This document shows, piece after piece, positions 35,200-44,187 of a stretch of 64,000 nt of DNA. The DNA is from an uncultured Spirochaetia bacterium. Lineage in GTDB: Bacteria > Spirochaetota > Spirochaetia > JABEVK01. A program made the translations under genes and the position numbers. The notes below the pieces were generated by a model. It was not told where the DNA came from. It ran no database searches and saw nothing but the letters and a program-made list of their open reading frames with translations. Position 1 is the stretch's first letter. The number at the start of each line of letters is the position of its first letter. The stretch covers positions 1 to 64,000 of the forward strand of contig CALGPJ010000005.1 of NCBI GenBank assembly GCA_937960645.1, given 5' to 3'.

Positions 35200-36711
35200 A
35201 TGGATCCCTTTATCCTTCGTGATCGGCTGACTCGATACTCCAATTTGACGGGAATCAAATTCGAAACCCTTCGAGAGCGCTGGAAGGCCATCGAGAATCT
35301 TCCCCCCGAAAAGCGTTGCCAGATCAACCCTTACGATCTTAAATCTGTCCTCGACATGAGTGATGAGGATCTGTACGAATTCTTTTTGAAACTTGTTCAG
35401 GTGGAACTCTTGATCCCTCGCTGGTGCCTGGTTGATGCCCAAACCGGTTTTTATTTCAAAACCTGGCCTGATTTCGCCTCGATTTATACAGAGCGCGAGT
35501 TTTGCCCCCTAACCTCCGAGGTGATCGACATCGACCTGGAAAAAAACCTGGAAGTCTGCTTTCAGGTTCACCCCGGTATCTACAACGACGAGATCAATCC
35601 CTACGACGACTATGCATCCTACATCACGTTTTTTCGCAGTCAAAAAATCCACTTTTCCGAAGAAATCGATCACTACCTCGGTAAGGACAACACCAAGTTT
35701 TTCCATGTGTTCAACAGTTTTGAGCTTGGCAAAATATCGCTCGAGGCAGAAGCGGGAAAAACGTACAGGATCATCAGTCTCGAAACTCAGGGGAACGTCC
35801 TGTTAAGGGTGGCCGCCTCTCCGCAGCAGGCGAGCTTTCTCAACAAAATGGTTCTTTACCGTGAAAGCAAGACCCCCGTCATGCCAGGCATGGGCAAGCC
35901 CGCGCAAAGTCTGGAAATCGAATTGAACGAGGACGGATTCAAACCCAGGGAACTGACCTGCAAGCCCGGTAGGGTCGAGGTTTGGGTTCAAAGCAACCTC
36001 AAGAAAAAGTCCGGCGTACTCGTCCTTGTCGATGACCTTCCCCGCCTTAAAACTCTTCTCAAGAACTCTCCCCCGCGCAGCGACCAGGTTTTGACCGCCA
36101 AGATTTTATTGAGTTCTCGTTCCTACAAGGAGTACAATGTTCTCAGCCAGGCCGGAGGCGACAAGGCATTTCCGGTCACGGACCTAACCATCCTCTTTGC
36201 TGAAATGGAGCCCAATTACGAGCTGTACACCACCCAGGGAGATCAAAAAGCCTTCCACCTTATTCAGGAGATGTTGAGCGCCCTGCAGGACCTCGTCACC
36301 CTCACCAACGGTGTGGTGGTGAAAACCCTCGGCACCCTGATCATGGCAATCTTTCACAAGCCCGACGAAGGGGCCCTGGCCTGTGAAAAAATCATGGACA
36401 GGGTTCTCAGTCACAACAAAAAAAACCCGGCCGACAAACACCTTCTGATCAAGGCCGCCATGCATCACGGCGACGCCCTGGCGATAAAGGTCGAAAACAA
36501 CCTGGATTACTTCGGCAAGCTCATCACCACCGCCATCCGGCTCCAATCTCAGGCCGAGGGAATGGAACTGGTCGCGACGCCGGAGCTTGTCCAGACCCTA
36601 TCGCCAGATTACAACCTCGAGGAAAACGGCTGGACTGTTCAGGAAAAACAATATTCCATTCAGGAAGGAATCGACTTGAAAGCTTTCTGCTGTAAACGCG
36701 CGCCCAAATAA
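35200..36711 (+). CDS. Class III cyclase-homology protein, probably inactive
   Basis: 503 residues, no signal peptide. The N-terminal 300 residues are soluble and unassigned; a DUF5939-like or sensor role is possible. From about 325 the cyclase homology domain runs VTDLTILFAE...GVVVKTLGTLIMAIF. In active class III cyclases the two metal-binding Asp lie in LFADI and in KxxGDxxMAxF. Here they are Glu335 and Thr379, so catalysis is unlikely. The second half (HLLIKAAMHHGDAL) keeps the fold. It may be a nucleotide-binding or regulatory pseudo-cyclase. Confidence 0.7.
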   Translation: MDPFILRDRLTRYSNLTGIKFETLRERWKAIENLPPEKRCQINPYDLKSVLDMSDEDLYEFFLKLVQVELLIPRWCLVDAQTGFYFKTWPDFASIYTEREFCPLTSEVIDIDLEKNLEVCFQVHPGIYNDEINPYDDYASYITFFRSQKIHFSEEIDHYLGKDNTKFFHVFNSFELGKISLEAEAGKTYRIISLETQGNVLLRVAASPQQASFLNKMVLYRESKTPVMPGMGKPAQSLEIELNEDGFKPRELTCKPGRVEVWVQSNLKKKSGVLVLVDDLPRLKTLLKNSPPRSDQVLTAKILLSSRSYKEYNVLSQAGGDKAFPVTDLTILFAEMEPNYELYTTQGDQKAFHLIQEMLSALQDLVTLTNGVVVKTLGTLIMAIFHKPDEGALACEKIMDRVLSHNKKNPADKHLLIKAAMHHGDALAIKVENNLDYFGKLITTAIRLQSQAEGMELVATPELVQTLSPDYNLEENGWTVQEKQYSIQEGIDLKAFCCKRAPK

Positions 36712-36762
36712 CCGATCGATTCTCCTTCCTTGCGTCAGAGCACTCCGAGGATTCGTGCATTC

Positions 36763-38595
36763 CTAATGCCGGATCCTCACAATCCGGAAGCTCATCCGTG
36801 AAGTTTCCCCACTATTCAAATTCAGCGGCCACAAAAACAAAAGACGGTAAAAATCTCCCAGGTCCGGCCGAACGCGAACACCTTTGAGGGTACACGGTGA
36901 GTCGGTGTGAATAGAAAAAATTGCCTTGTTCCGATCGTTCGTGACCGCATGCTCTAAAACATCGGCCAGATCGAAACTTTTTTCTTCCGCGATGTTGAGC
37001 CGAAACTCCGTCCCGAAATGACCTTCCAACTTTAACGGTCCTTGATTCTGAACCGAATACTGCACCGACCATTCGCCTTCCTGAAAAACGAAGCTCTTGT
37101 CGATTTTGACCATGAGATCGGGCCCATGCGTTTTGACAGCACCCCGCCAACTCAAACTCAATTCGTTTTTATCCCGCTCGATCGAACCTACTTTATATTC
37201 CTTGTTCCACAATTTGTCGAAAAGGGGCTCCGTTCCCATCCTCAGCTCCTCCAGGCTGGGAGATCCCCCCCAATAATCCGCTAAAATATAGCGGCGATCT
37301 TCCTTGCTTTCATACGAGGGTGCCCAGGAAAGATTGAGCTTTTTCTCGACCAGATCCCAATCGACGACCTGGCCGCCGTTGGTGGTAATGACGAGGTTGA
37401 GGGACTTGCTTTTGAACAAGTACTCGGTGTGCGAATCCAGGTTGAAGTCCTGCCGAAGCAGCGTCGGTGCAAAGGCGGGTCCCCGCCCGATGGTCTCTGC
37501 GGATATCAATTTTTCCATTGCATAGTTTTTGAACCCGCGATCGAGGTTATTCAGATTGTCCCAGGTGCAGTAAAAATGGTGGTCCTGAGAAAGATATAAC
37601 TCCTCCAGGGCGGATTCCTTGCGGTACTTGTCGCCCTTGACCATCCATGTCTGGAAGCTCACATGAACCATTTTCGTATAGAGTTGATTGAACCCCCGAG
37701 TGGCACTCAGAATCTGCTTGAAACTCGAGCGGGCCTTGGCGTGCTCCTGGGGCGGCAGGTCAGCGCCCGCCTCCGTTATCTCCAGATAGCCTGGTGTCGG
37801 GAAAAAATAGTGGTGACCCGGCCCATGCTGACGCTTCATGAATTGATTGGGCAAAAGGCTCTCGATACGGTCAAAACGGTCTCGCGCCTGATTGATGAAC
37901 GTCTTGAACGTCTCTTCGGAAAAGGTTCGCTGTCCATTCCAAAAAAGCCCGATACAGTGGTTTTTTTGGGCATTTTCCGATTCGAATAGCTGATCGACAA
38001 GATCCCAAAGCTCCGCATGATCGCCTTCCTGAAGTTTCCTGCCGAGTTTGAACGAGAAGGGCAGGACGCTCAGGGTGTGTCCCTGGGCCTCGGTAAGGCT
38101 GACCCGGTATATCGAGCGCACGTCCTCCACACCGATCCTCTGAAATGCCTCGATGGGCAGAAAGGTATATTCAATTCCGGACTGTTGGAGAACGGGGGGG
38201 AGACTTTCGTCCCAGACACCGCGCGTCAGCCACAACCCACGGGGTTTTCTTGAAAAAGTCTTACTGATCAGCGTCGCTAATTTTTCTATCTGGAGAAGTC
38301 GGTCTTTATGAAAGATCAAAGGCAAAAGAGGGGCACTGTAGCCACCGCCCAAAACCTCCATGCGTTTCGCCTTGACGAGTTCATCGACCACACGGATGAG
38401 CTCCGGGTGATATTCCTTCATCCATTCGATAAAGGGCCCGGAGAAATAAAGACTGAAGCAAAAGTCCTTGGTGCTGTACGCCTGTGAAACCAGGGGTTTC
38501 AAATTTCCGGTATAGTAGTTTTCCAGTTCTTCGTTGCTCCAGGCAACAGGGGGATGAAAATAGGCGCCTAAGAGAAGACAGACCTTCGGCCTCAC
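36763..38595 (-). CDS. GH57-like protein lacking catalytic acids
   Basis: 610 residues with the layout of GH57 4-alpha-glucanotransferases/amylases: an N-terminal barrel and a C-terminal beta region with DUF1925/1926-like features (VRPDLGDFYRLLFLWPLN). The conserved motifs are eroded. HxHQP reads YFHPP (12-16). The WLTE-type nucleophile motif reads WLTRGVW with Arg125 where Glu is expected. The DDGEKFG-type motif reads WNGQRTF (219-225). A glycan-binding or regulatory role is more likely than hydrolysis. It is the last gene of the Rnf-like operon, overlapping the previous gene by 4 bases. Confidence 0.72.
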   Translation of the reverse strand: MRPKVCLLLGAYFHPPVAWSNEELENYYTGNLKPLVSQAYSTKDFCFSLYFSGPFIEWMKEYHPELIRVVDELVKAKRMEVLGGGYSAPLLPLIFHKDRLLQIEKLATLISKTFSRKPRGLWLTRGVWDESLPPVLQQSGIEYTFLPIEAFQRIGVEDVRSIYRVSLTEAQGHTLSVLPFSFKLGRKLQEGDHAELWDLVDQLFESENAQKNHCIGLFWNGQRTFSEETFKTFINQARDRFDRIESLLPNQFMKRQHGPGHHYFFPTPGYLEITEAGADLPPQEHAKARSSFKQILSATRGFNQLYTKMVHVSFQTWMVKGDKYRKESALEELYLSQDHHFYCTWDNLNNLDRGFKNYAMEKLISAETIGRGPAFAPTLLRQDFNLDSHTEYLFKSKSLNLVITTNGGQVVDWDLVEKKLNLSWAPSYESKEDRRYILADYWGGSPSLEELRMGTEPLFDKLWNKEYKVGSIERDKNELSLSWRGAVKTHGPDLMVKIDKSFVFQEGEWSVQYSVQNQGPLKLEGHFGTEFRLNIAEEKSFDLADVLEHAVTNDRNKAIFSIHTDSPCTLKGVRVRPDLGDFYRLLFLWPLNLNSGETSRMSFRIVRIRH

Positions 38596-39122
38596 ATTCG
38601 ACCTGCCCCGAAATGAAACAATCCAAAGCCCGTAGCCGCAAGGGCAAAACTGAGCATCAGGAGGCTGAATCGAGCGCCAGAGGGAATCTCATCGGGTAAA
38701 AACCGTGACACCTCCCTCAGAATGACAAGAGAAATCAAATAGCCCAGCGAAACGGTGAAACACGCAAAGAGGGCTTGTCCCAGATCCGTCAAATTCATCA
38801 GGAGCAAGGACGTCCCCAGGGCGGCGGTTTGTGCTAGCAGGGGAAGAAGCTGATTTTCCTCGGTTTCGAACAAGCCGAAGAGAAGCCAGAGCACCAGGGC
38901 GGCCGTCGGCAGAATCAGGGGGACCATCCAGTTCCAGTCTACGGGAAGGGTTAGGCGGATTATCGTCATCAGGACGCTGGCCAGGAGATTCCAGCCCCAA
39001 AGACGCAAGACATCGGCAAAGCGAAACCTTTCTTGAAATCCCAGGACTTCCAGACCGATGCCCTTGATGAAGAAGATATTCGCTCCCAGAACGAGGGAAA
39101 CATGGAGGAACCACAGATTCAT
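38592..39122 (-). CDS. RnfA/RnfE-like six-helix membrane protein without Fe-S cysteines
   Basis: 176 residues from the ATG at 39122, which overlaps the RnfD-like stop by 4 bases. About six membrane helices occur in the RnfA/RnfE order. In the family, the first helix carries LGxCP and a later helix TTNC, whose cysteines hold an intramembrane [2Fe-2S] cluster. Here they read IGLEV (Glu25) and LLLMNL (Leu111). Only one such gene is present instead of the usual RnfA plus RnfE. The assignment is by pattern and context, without alignment. Confidence 0.62.
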   Translation of the reverse strand: MNLWFLHVSLVLGANIFFIKGIGLEVLGFQERFRFADVLRLWGWNLLASVLMTIIRLTLPVDWNWMVPLILPTAALVLWLLFGLFETEENQLLPLLAQTAALGTSLLLMNLTDLGQALFACFTVSLGYLISLVILREVSRFLPDEIPSGARFSLLMLSFALAATGFGLFHFGAGRM

Positions 39123-40147
39123 AGATGATTCCTCTTGAGTAAAAGCAGCAGGGAGTCGTTTTTGTGGTATATTTCGTCGACCGCCACTCTCTCGAAGAGA
39201 CGTTGGGTCAGCCAGAGCAGGAGTGATGTCCCCAGGACCGCCGTGTATGCGTTGACCAAACACCCCAAAAAGCACAATAGCCCTGCAAACAGACCCAGGA
39301 CGAATCGGGCCCATTTGCCCAGGGGTAATTGCCGATAATCCGAAAGGTTCCATAAAAGCGGCACCATGAAACTGCCATTGAAGAGAAGAAAAAGTGCGTC
39401 ACTTTCCCAGAAACTTTTTCCCATAGGTATTCCAGCAAGTATCAAGTATAACGGAAAAAACACGATCGTAAAGCCTGAAACCGCGATCCAGGTGAGGTGT
39501 CCCCGCGCCCACAGATAAAAAAAACCAAAAATCAGGAGGATCCATCCCCTGTCGGCCGGAATCACCGAGTCGGCCCCCTTTAGGGCGTCGACGTATCCGA
39601 CGGGCATATTGGCCCCTGCCAGGATAAGGATGTTGTTGATCCTATCCGTGATCGCCTTGTCGTCACTGCCGGGCTCGATGCCTGCAAGGCCAATACTGTC
39701 TCCCACCACCCCCTCGTTCACTTTTTGATAGTATCGAAACAGCGGGGCCTCGACCTGCTGGAAAAGCAGGGGCCAGGCAAGCACAGCCATCCCGACGACA
39801 AGGGAAAAAGCCGGCAGTCTTGGCCGGAAATACAGCAAAGCCCCCAGACCGACACTCAGCAACACCCCCAGTATTGAGGGGAAGGTCAGCGGCAGAACCA
39901 GGTAGAGCACAAGTCCATAGGGAAGATTTTGCAGGAACCAACTGAGGACCTCTTCTTTTTTTCTGAAAAAAGAGAAAATTAAGGGGCCGGCGACTCCGTG
40001 TAAGAAAACGGTGACGAGGGTGAAAATGTCGTTGAGCCCGATCAGGATTCCCAGCAATAATACGATGACGATCTCGAGACTTCGGTTGAATACCGTACGA
40101 AAAATGAAGGCCTGCGGCGGAAAATTCCCGCCTTTCTCCTGTTTCAT
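39119..40147 (-). CDS. RnfD/NqrB-like membrane protein without the flavinylation Thr
   Basis: 342 residues from the ATG at 40147, AAAGGAGGA upstream. About ten membrane helices occur in the RnfD order. RnfD carries FMN covalently on the Thr of S/T-G-A-T. The corresponding segment here is DALKGAD (187-193), with Asp at the Thr position. The C-terminal LFNGSFMVP matches the place of the RnfD LLFGGxxFGA motif. No ApbE-type flavin transferase or RnfG gene is nearby. It is chained to both neighbours by 4-base overlaps. Confidence 0.68.
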   Translation of the reverse strand: MKQEKGGNFPPQAFIFRTVFNRSLEIVIVLLLGILIGLNDIFTLVTVFLHGVAGPLIFSFFRKKEEVLSWFLQNLPYGLVLYLVLPLTFPSILGVLLSVGLGALLYFRPRLPAFSLVVGMAVLAWPLLFQQVEAPLFRYYQKVNEGVVGDSIGLAGIEPGSDDKAITDRINNILILAGANMPVGYVDALKGADSVIPADRGWILLIFGFFYLWARGHLTWIAVSGFTIVFFPLYLILAGIPMGKSFWESDALFLLFNGSFMVPLLWNLSDYRQLPLGKWARFVLGLFAGLLCFLGCLVNAYTAVLGTSLLLWLTQRLFERVAVDEIYHKNDSLLLLLKRNHL

Positions 40148-41376
40148 TGGTTCCTCCTTTCCTGTCGAAACCTCTGCAGGAGGGGGATCCGCGAGGGACA
40201 AACCGAAGAGCATATTCCGCATTCCAGACACCGTTGCAGCTCCGGCCTCAACTCCTGAAACCCGTCTTTCACCTCGAGTCCTTCAAACAGTCGAATCGGG
40301 TTGATGCCTACAGGGCAGGAATCGACGCAGGCCGAGCAGCGGATGCAGGGCTGTTGCTCGGCTATTCGAGTTTCATGAGGGTTCAAGACCAGTATGGACC
40401 GTGTGGTGATCGTGATCATGGTGTCGGTCTGAAGGCGATATCCGCTGAAAGGCCCGCCCCAAATCACGGAATGTTCTCCGGAAGAACTGACGCCGCACTC
40501 CTCCAGCAAGTTCGATACAAGTGTCCCAACCTTTACCCTGTAAACTTTGGGTTGGGCGACCCCAGACCCGGACACGGTCACGAAAGATTCTACCTGAGGA
40601 CGGGAGTACCGAGCCAGCAAGGATAATGCCACCAGGCTGTCGGCATCGATGACAAGGCTCGTTTCCGAGTTGGAAAGGAGTTTACTGTGAGCCGCAGGAT
40701 ACTCGGCATCATGCCAGGTGACGGTGTAGGTGCCACTCCCGAATTTGCTGATGACCCTGGCAGCGTAATCCTTGGGGCGTTTGTGCACGGCAAACTCGAT
40801 TACCTCGGGGCTGTATAGCTTTTTAAGGATTTTGATCCCGGTCACTATGTTCTGATCCTCGTAGAGGCACAGGTGGTACCAATTCGTCTGGTAAGGTTCC
40901 GGCTGAAGCAAATTGACGATCACCTTCTTTATTCGTGCTCTGGGGTCCAGATGGAAAGGCGGTTCCAGGGCACTCGAGGTCGCCAAAAAGTTATAGTACT
41001 CCAGCATCTCGAACAGACGGGTGGAATTCCACTCCTCCCATGGTTGGGGATTGACCGATTTTCCCGTTCTTTTGAAAGCCCCCTCCAGAGCGATGGCCGC
41101 AACGGTGGATTCCGTACCATCAGGAAGAACCATACTGGTAACCTTGACAACCCGGCCGGGAATGGGTGAAAAAACCCTGCCCTGCGGTCCCTGTCCGATG
41201 ATTTGTTCTTCCTCGACCCAATCCCCGGTTTTGATGAGCCACTCCCCCCCTGTCCCGACGTTCAGCCCCAAGGTCAGCACCGCCACCTGAGGCAGGGCAG
41301 CATTTACCAAGCCGTGTCTTTGTGTCAATTCAAGAAATGGGTCGATCTTGAGCCTCGATTCCATGTGCCGCGTCAT
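40144..41376 (-). CDS. RnfC-like protein with two [4Fe-4S] sites but no NADH/FMN loop
   Basis: 410 residues. The C-terminal ferredoxin domain is intact: CIRCSACVDSCP (Cys344, 347, 350, 354) and CLECGICSSVCP (383, 386, 389, 393). The SLBB-like region before it reads VIWGGPFSGY. The GGAGFPT loop that binds FMN/NADH in RnfC and NuoF is replaced by TSSALEPP (133-140), and NGAECEPY reads NLLQPEPY. Electron entry from NADH therefore looks lost, while a ferredoxin relay remains possible. It begins in the stop of the preceding gene (ATGA). Confidence 0.8.
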   Translation of the reverse strand: MTRHMESRLKIDPFLELTQRHGLVNAALPQVAVLTLGLNVGTGGEWLIKTGDWVEEEQIIGQGPQGRVFSPIPGRVVKVTSMVLPDGTESTVAAIALEGAFKRTGKSVNPQPWEEWNSTRLFEMLEYYNFLATSSALEPPFHLDPRARIKKVIVNLLQPEPYQTNWYHLCLYEDQNIVTGIKILKKLYSPEVIEFAVHKRPKDYAARVISKFGSGTYTVTWHDAEYPAAHSKLLSNSETSLVIDADSLVALSLLARYSRPQVESFVTVSGSGVAQPKVYRVKVGTLVSNLLEECGVSSSGEHSVIWGGPFSGYRLQTDTMITITTRSILVLNPHETRIAEQQPCIRCSACVDSCPVGINPIRLFEGLEVKDGFQELRPELQRCLECGICSSVCPSRIPLLQRFRQERRNQ

Positions 41377-42848
41377 GCTGCCTGCCTCCTCTGTTGCCCC
41401 TCGGCTGCCGATCGCCGCCTTTTAACGAACTGCGGATTCCCATACAACAAGGATAAAACGATGATCCCCAAAAGGCTCAAAGCCGGAAAGATCGATGGCG
41501 ATGTCATTATCCGTACTTCTGTGGCTGGCGAGAGTGTATACTCCGTGTCGCCGATTCCGATCAAATTCCCTAATCCTAAAGCCCCTCCCCTTTTGGCGGC
41601 CTCTTCCCTCCACTTCTGATCAAACGGCAAAATCACCGCATATTCTTCACGAATGTTTTTGCCTTCGCGCCGGTAAAACGGCTGAGTGAGAGGTTTTTCC
41701 TCCGGATTTCCGAACTCCACGCCATAAGGAAAGGCCTCCTGAAAAATCAAATGTGCCAGAAACAACCTCGGCCCGGGAATTCCCTGTCGCAGTTCGATCT
41801 CGAAAGATTCCTCACCGCTCAGCTGGGAGGGCCGGGGTACCTTGATCCAGGGCGGCATCAATTCGACCCGCTCCGTGCCGCTCAACAGCAATGACGGCAA
41901 GACAGTTCCCAGCGCCAAAAGAGTTCTTACCCTGTCACGGAAACCCGGTTGGCGTGACCTGAGCTCCATGGGCACAAAGAGACGATGCTCGAGCTCGCTG
42001 AGCTTTCTTCGCCAATGACGTTGGACGAACATCAAAAAGAGCGCGTGAACCCCTAACAATAAAAAGAATTCCAATATATTTACAACAACCGTCAGGAATT
42101 CCGAAGTGAAAAGACTCACGAAACCGGCGGCCGGTATCAAAAGAAAAAGCCTGGGGATGGTGAATATGGTAAATATGTCGGCTTTTTTCAATGGCCCATC
42201 GCGTTGCCTTTTTTCCAACCAATGCCGCAACAGATCGAGCACCAGAACCATGAACAGGGAGGCCGCATAAAGACTCAAGAGCCCTCTTTCGCCAACCAAA
42301 CACAGGTAAAGGATTCCGATGCCCCAAAGCGCCCACAGCCAGGGGCGAAGCAGTCGCCGAACTCCCAAGCCGATCAGAAACAGGAAGATGGAAAACGCGG
42401 CGATCGAAAGGGGAAGCTGGGTCACCCTCCTTTCTTCCAATTGACTGCCGGGTTGGTGCCAGTGGAATCCATGCCGGCCGAGCCAATCACCAAAGCCCTG
42501 GTTCCATCGCGATGCGTGCACATATATCCAGAAACCATGGTGATCGCTTATAAAGAGCTTGGGCACATTCCTGAGAAAGGGATCCCACCGGGGATCTGTC
42601 GGGTGAAGCCTCTGGCTGATTGCCGAGACCGGAATGATTTCGAATCTGCTGAAGTCGTGAAAAGACACCAGCGCGAGGCTGGGGGAAAGCACCCCCTCCC
42701 AACCCTGCTCCCTGACCAACTGCGCCAGCCTGTTTTCATCCTCGGGAGAACCTCCGACAAATATCGGTTTCCAGTTTTCCCAGGCTTGAATTGTCAAGGG
42801 AAGGAGCAACAGAACCACCATGGGCAAACTTTTTTCCAAATACATCAC
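41373..42848 (-). CDS. Unknown polytopic membrane protein of the Rnf-like operon
   Basis: 491 residues. The start is GTG at 42848 or ATG at 42845; AGGAG overlaps the stop of the previous gene. A signal sequence (10-22) is followed by an extracytoplasmic domain of about 120 residues, then a bundle of about seven membrane helices (about 145-290), a second extracytoplasmic domain and a C-terminal helix (ALSLLGIIVLSLLYG). There is no recognisable family or catalytic motif. Its place as second gene of a tightly chained operon suggests it is a structural partner of the RnfC/D/A-like proteins. Confidence 0.7.
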   Translation of the reverse strand: MMYLEKSLPMVVLLLLPLTIQAWENWKPIFVGGSPEDENRLAQLVREQGWEGVLSPSLALVSFHDFSRFEIIPVSAISQRLHPTDPRWDPFLRNVPKLFISDHHGFWIYVHASRWNQGFGDWLGRHGFHWHQPGSQLEERRVTQLPLSIAAFSIFLFLIGLGVRRLLRPWLWALWGIGILYLCLVGERGLLSLYAASLFMVLVLDLLRHWLEKRQRDGPLKKADIFTIFTIPRLFLLIPAAGFVSLFTSEFLTVVVNILEFFLLLGVHALFLMFVQRHWRRKLSELEHRLFVPMELRSRQPGFRDRVRTLLALGTVLPSLLLSGTERVELMPPWIKVPRPSQLSGEESFEIELRQGIPGPRLFLAHLIFQEAFPYGVEFGNPEEKPLTQPFYRREGKNIREEYAVILPFDQKWREEAAKRGGALGLGNLIGIGDTEYTLSPATEVRIMTSPSIFPALSLLGIIVLSLLYGNPQFVKRRRSAAEGQQRRQAA

Positions 42849-42850
42849 TC

Positions 42851-43330
42851 CTAGAGGTTCGTGTACGCAATCCCGAGAAAGATTCCCAGAATGATGCCGA
42901 CAAAGACCTCGGCCGCCTTGTGTCCGTTGATTTCTTTGACATGCTTATACGCCATGCCGTGTTTTTGATTGAGGTCCGTGATGATTTGGTTCAGAACCTT
43001 GGCCTGGAGTCCAGCGGCCCGGCGAACACCCAGGGCATCACGAATCGCCAGGAGCGAAAAAAAAAGAGAAACACCGAACAAGGTGCTGGTGACGCCCTCC
43101 TGAAACCCCACCACAGTGGTCACCGCCGACACCACGGCCGAATGGCTGGAGGGCATGCCCCCGGTAGACCACAGAAAGGTCACAATCAATCCTTTTCCCA
43201 GGCGAGAATTGTACTTCAGAATCGCGATCAGCGCTTTGATGAATTGTGCCAAAAACCAGGCGGAGATCCCAGCCAATATGATAGGCTGAGAAAAAAACGT
43301 TCCGAGGTTATCGAAGGGTTGGAGTGGCAC
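42851..43330 (-). CDS. Divergent PAP2-family (DUF212) membrane protein
   Basis: 159 residues from a GTG. The family signature GGMPSSHSA lies in a membrane segment, with further helices and the terminal GHKAAEVFVGIILGI. DUF212 proteins are relatives of PAP2 lipid phosphatases. It heads the Rnf-like operon, and its stop overlaps the ribosome site of the next gene. A leaderless promoter lies at 43337-43365. Confidence 0.88.
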   Translation of the reverse strand: MPLQPFDNLGTFFSQPIILAGISAWFLAQFIKALIAILKYNSRLGKGLIVTFLWSTGGMPSSHSAVVSAVTTVVGFQEGVTSTLFGVSLFFSLLAIRDALGVRRAAGLQAKVLNQIITDLNQKHGMAYKHVKEINGHKAAEVFVGIILGIFLGIAYTNL

Positions 43331-43336
43331 AAGCCT

Positions 43337-43365
43337 AGTTTCCTTCCTTGGCTTTTTTTTGTCAA
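43337..43365 (-). promoter_or_regulatory. Leaderless promoter of the Rnf-like operon
   Basis: TTGACA (43360-43365), 17-base spacer, GAAACT (43337-43342), 6 bases to the GTG at 43330. The -35 box is consensus and the -10 box is weak. Confidence 0.5.
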
Positions 43366-43372
43366 GACTGAG

Positions 43373-43401
43373 TTGATCTTTGATAGGAACCCAAGTAATC
43401 T
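43373..43401 (+). promoter_or_regulatory. mlaE promoter, leaderless
   Basis: TTGATC (43373-43378), 17-base spacer, TAATCT (43396-43401), 9 bases to the ATG at 43411. TATCAT at 43401-43406 is an overlapping alternative -10. Confidence 0.5.
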
Positions 43402-43410
43402 ATCATTGGA

Positions 43411-44187
43411 ATGATCAACCGTACCAAGAGCGAATGGGCTCTGGCTAGAGATACGATCCTCACTGCCTACAAGGATTTTTTTTTCTGGCTGTACATGGGG
43501 CATTTTCCAGCCCGGGAAATTTGGAATCAATTTCGCCAGGTCATCAACGATGGATGGCTAACGGTGTTCTGGGGCAGTGTGGTCCAGGGTATCTTCGTCA
43601 TGTGGTTGGGGGGCTTCTATGGTGAGCAGTTCGGAGGGTATCGTTGGCTGGGGACCATCACGGTATTCGCCGTCTTACGGGAATTTTCTGTCCTGATGAC
43701 CAGCGTCCTGTTTGCGGCGCGTATCGGAACGGCTTTTACCGTCGAAGTCGGTTCCATGCAAATGACCGAACAAATCGCCGCCTTGAAAATCATGGATGTG
43801 GAACCGCATACATACCTGGTGATTCCTCGGGTTCTGGCCTCGACTCTCGCTCTACCGGTTTTCGTGGGCTTCAGCTTCGGGGTGGCCATCATCTCCAGCT
43901 GGATGCTCTCCGACATCTTCTGGGACATCAGTTTCCAGCAATTTTTCCTCAATGCATTCAACTACATCGGAGGAGACATCGTCACCAACTCCCTGGTTCG
44001 ATCTTTCATCATCGGTTTCGTGCTTTCCCTCAATGCCGTTGGTCTGGGTTTTTACCCCTGTGACGGCGCGCAGGAACTGGGGCGGACCACCACCAAGAGC
44101 ATGGTGGTCAACATCTTTTCCCTTCTTTTGATCGATTTGGCTATCGGCATGGCCAGTACCCAGCTCTCGATGGGAGCTCCCTCGTGA
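43411..44187 (+). CDS. mlaE: MlaE-type phospholipid ABC transporter permease
   Basis: 258 residues, about five to six membrane helices, with the MlaE signature region (VLREFSVLMTSVLFAARIGTAFTVEVGSMQMTEQIAAL). With MlaF and MlaD it would move phospholipids or other hydrophobic substrates between inner and outer membrane. The ATG of mlaF overlaps its last 4 bases. Confidence 0.92.
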   Translation: MINRTKSEWALARDTILTAYKDFFFWLYMGHFPAREIWNQFRQVINDGWLTVFWGSVVQGIFVMWLGGFYGEQFGGYRWLGTITVFAVLREFSVLMTSVLFAARIGTAFTVEVGSMQMTEQIAALKIMDVEPHTYLVIPRVLASTLALPVFVGFSFGVAIISSWMLSDIFWDISFQQFFLNAFNYIGGDIVTNSLVRSFIIGFVLSLNAVGLGFYPCDGAQELGRTTTKSMVVNIFSLLLIDLAIGMASTQLSMGAPS

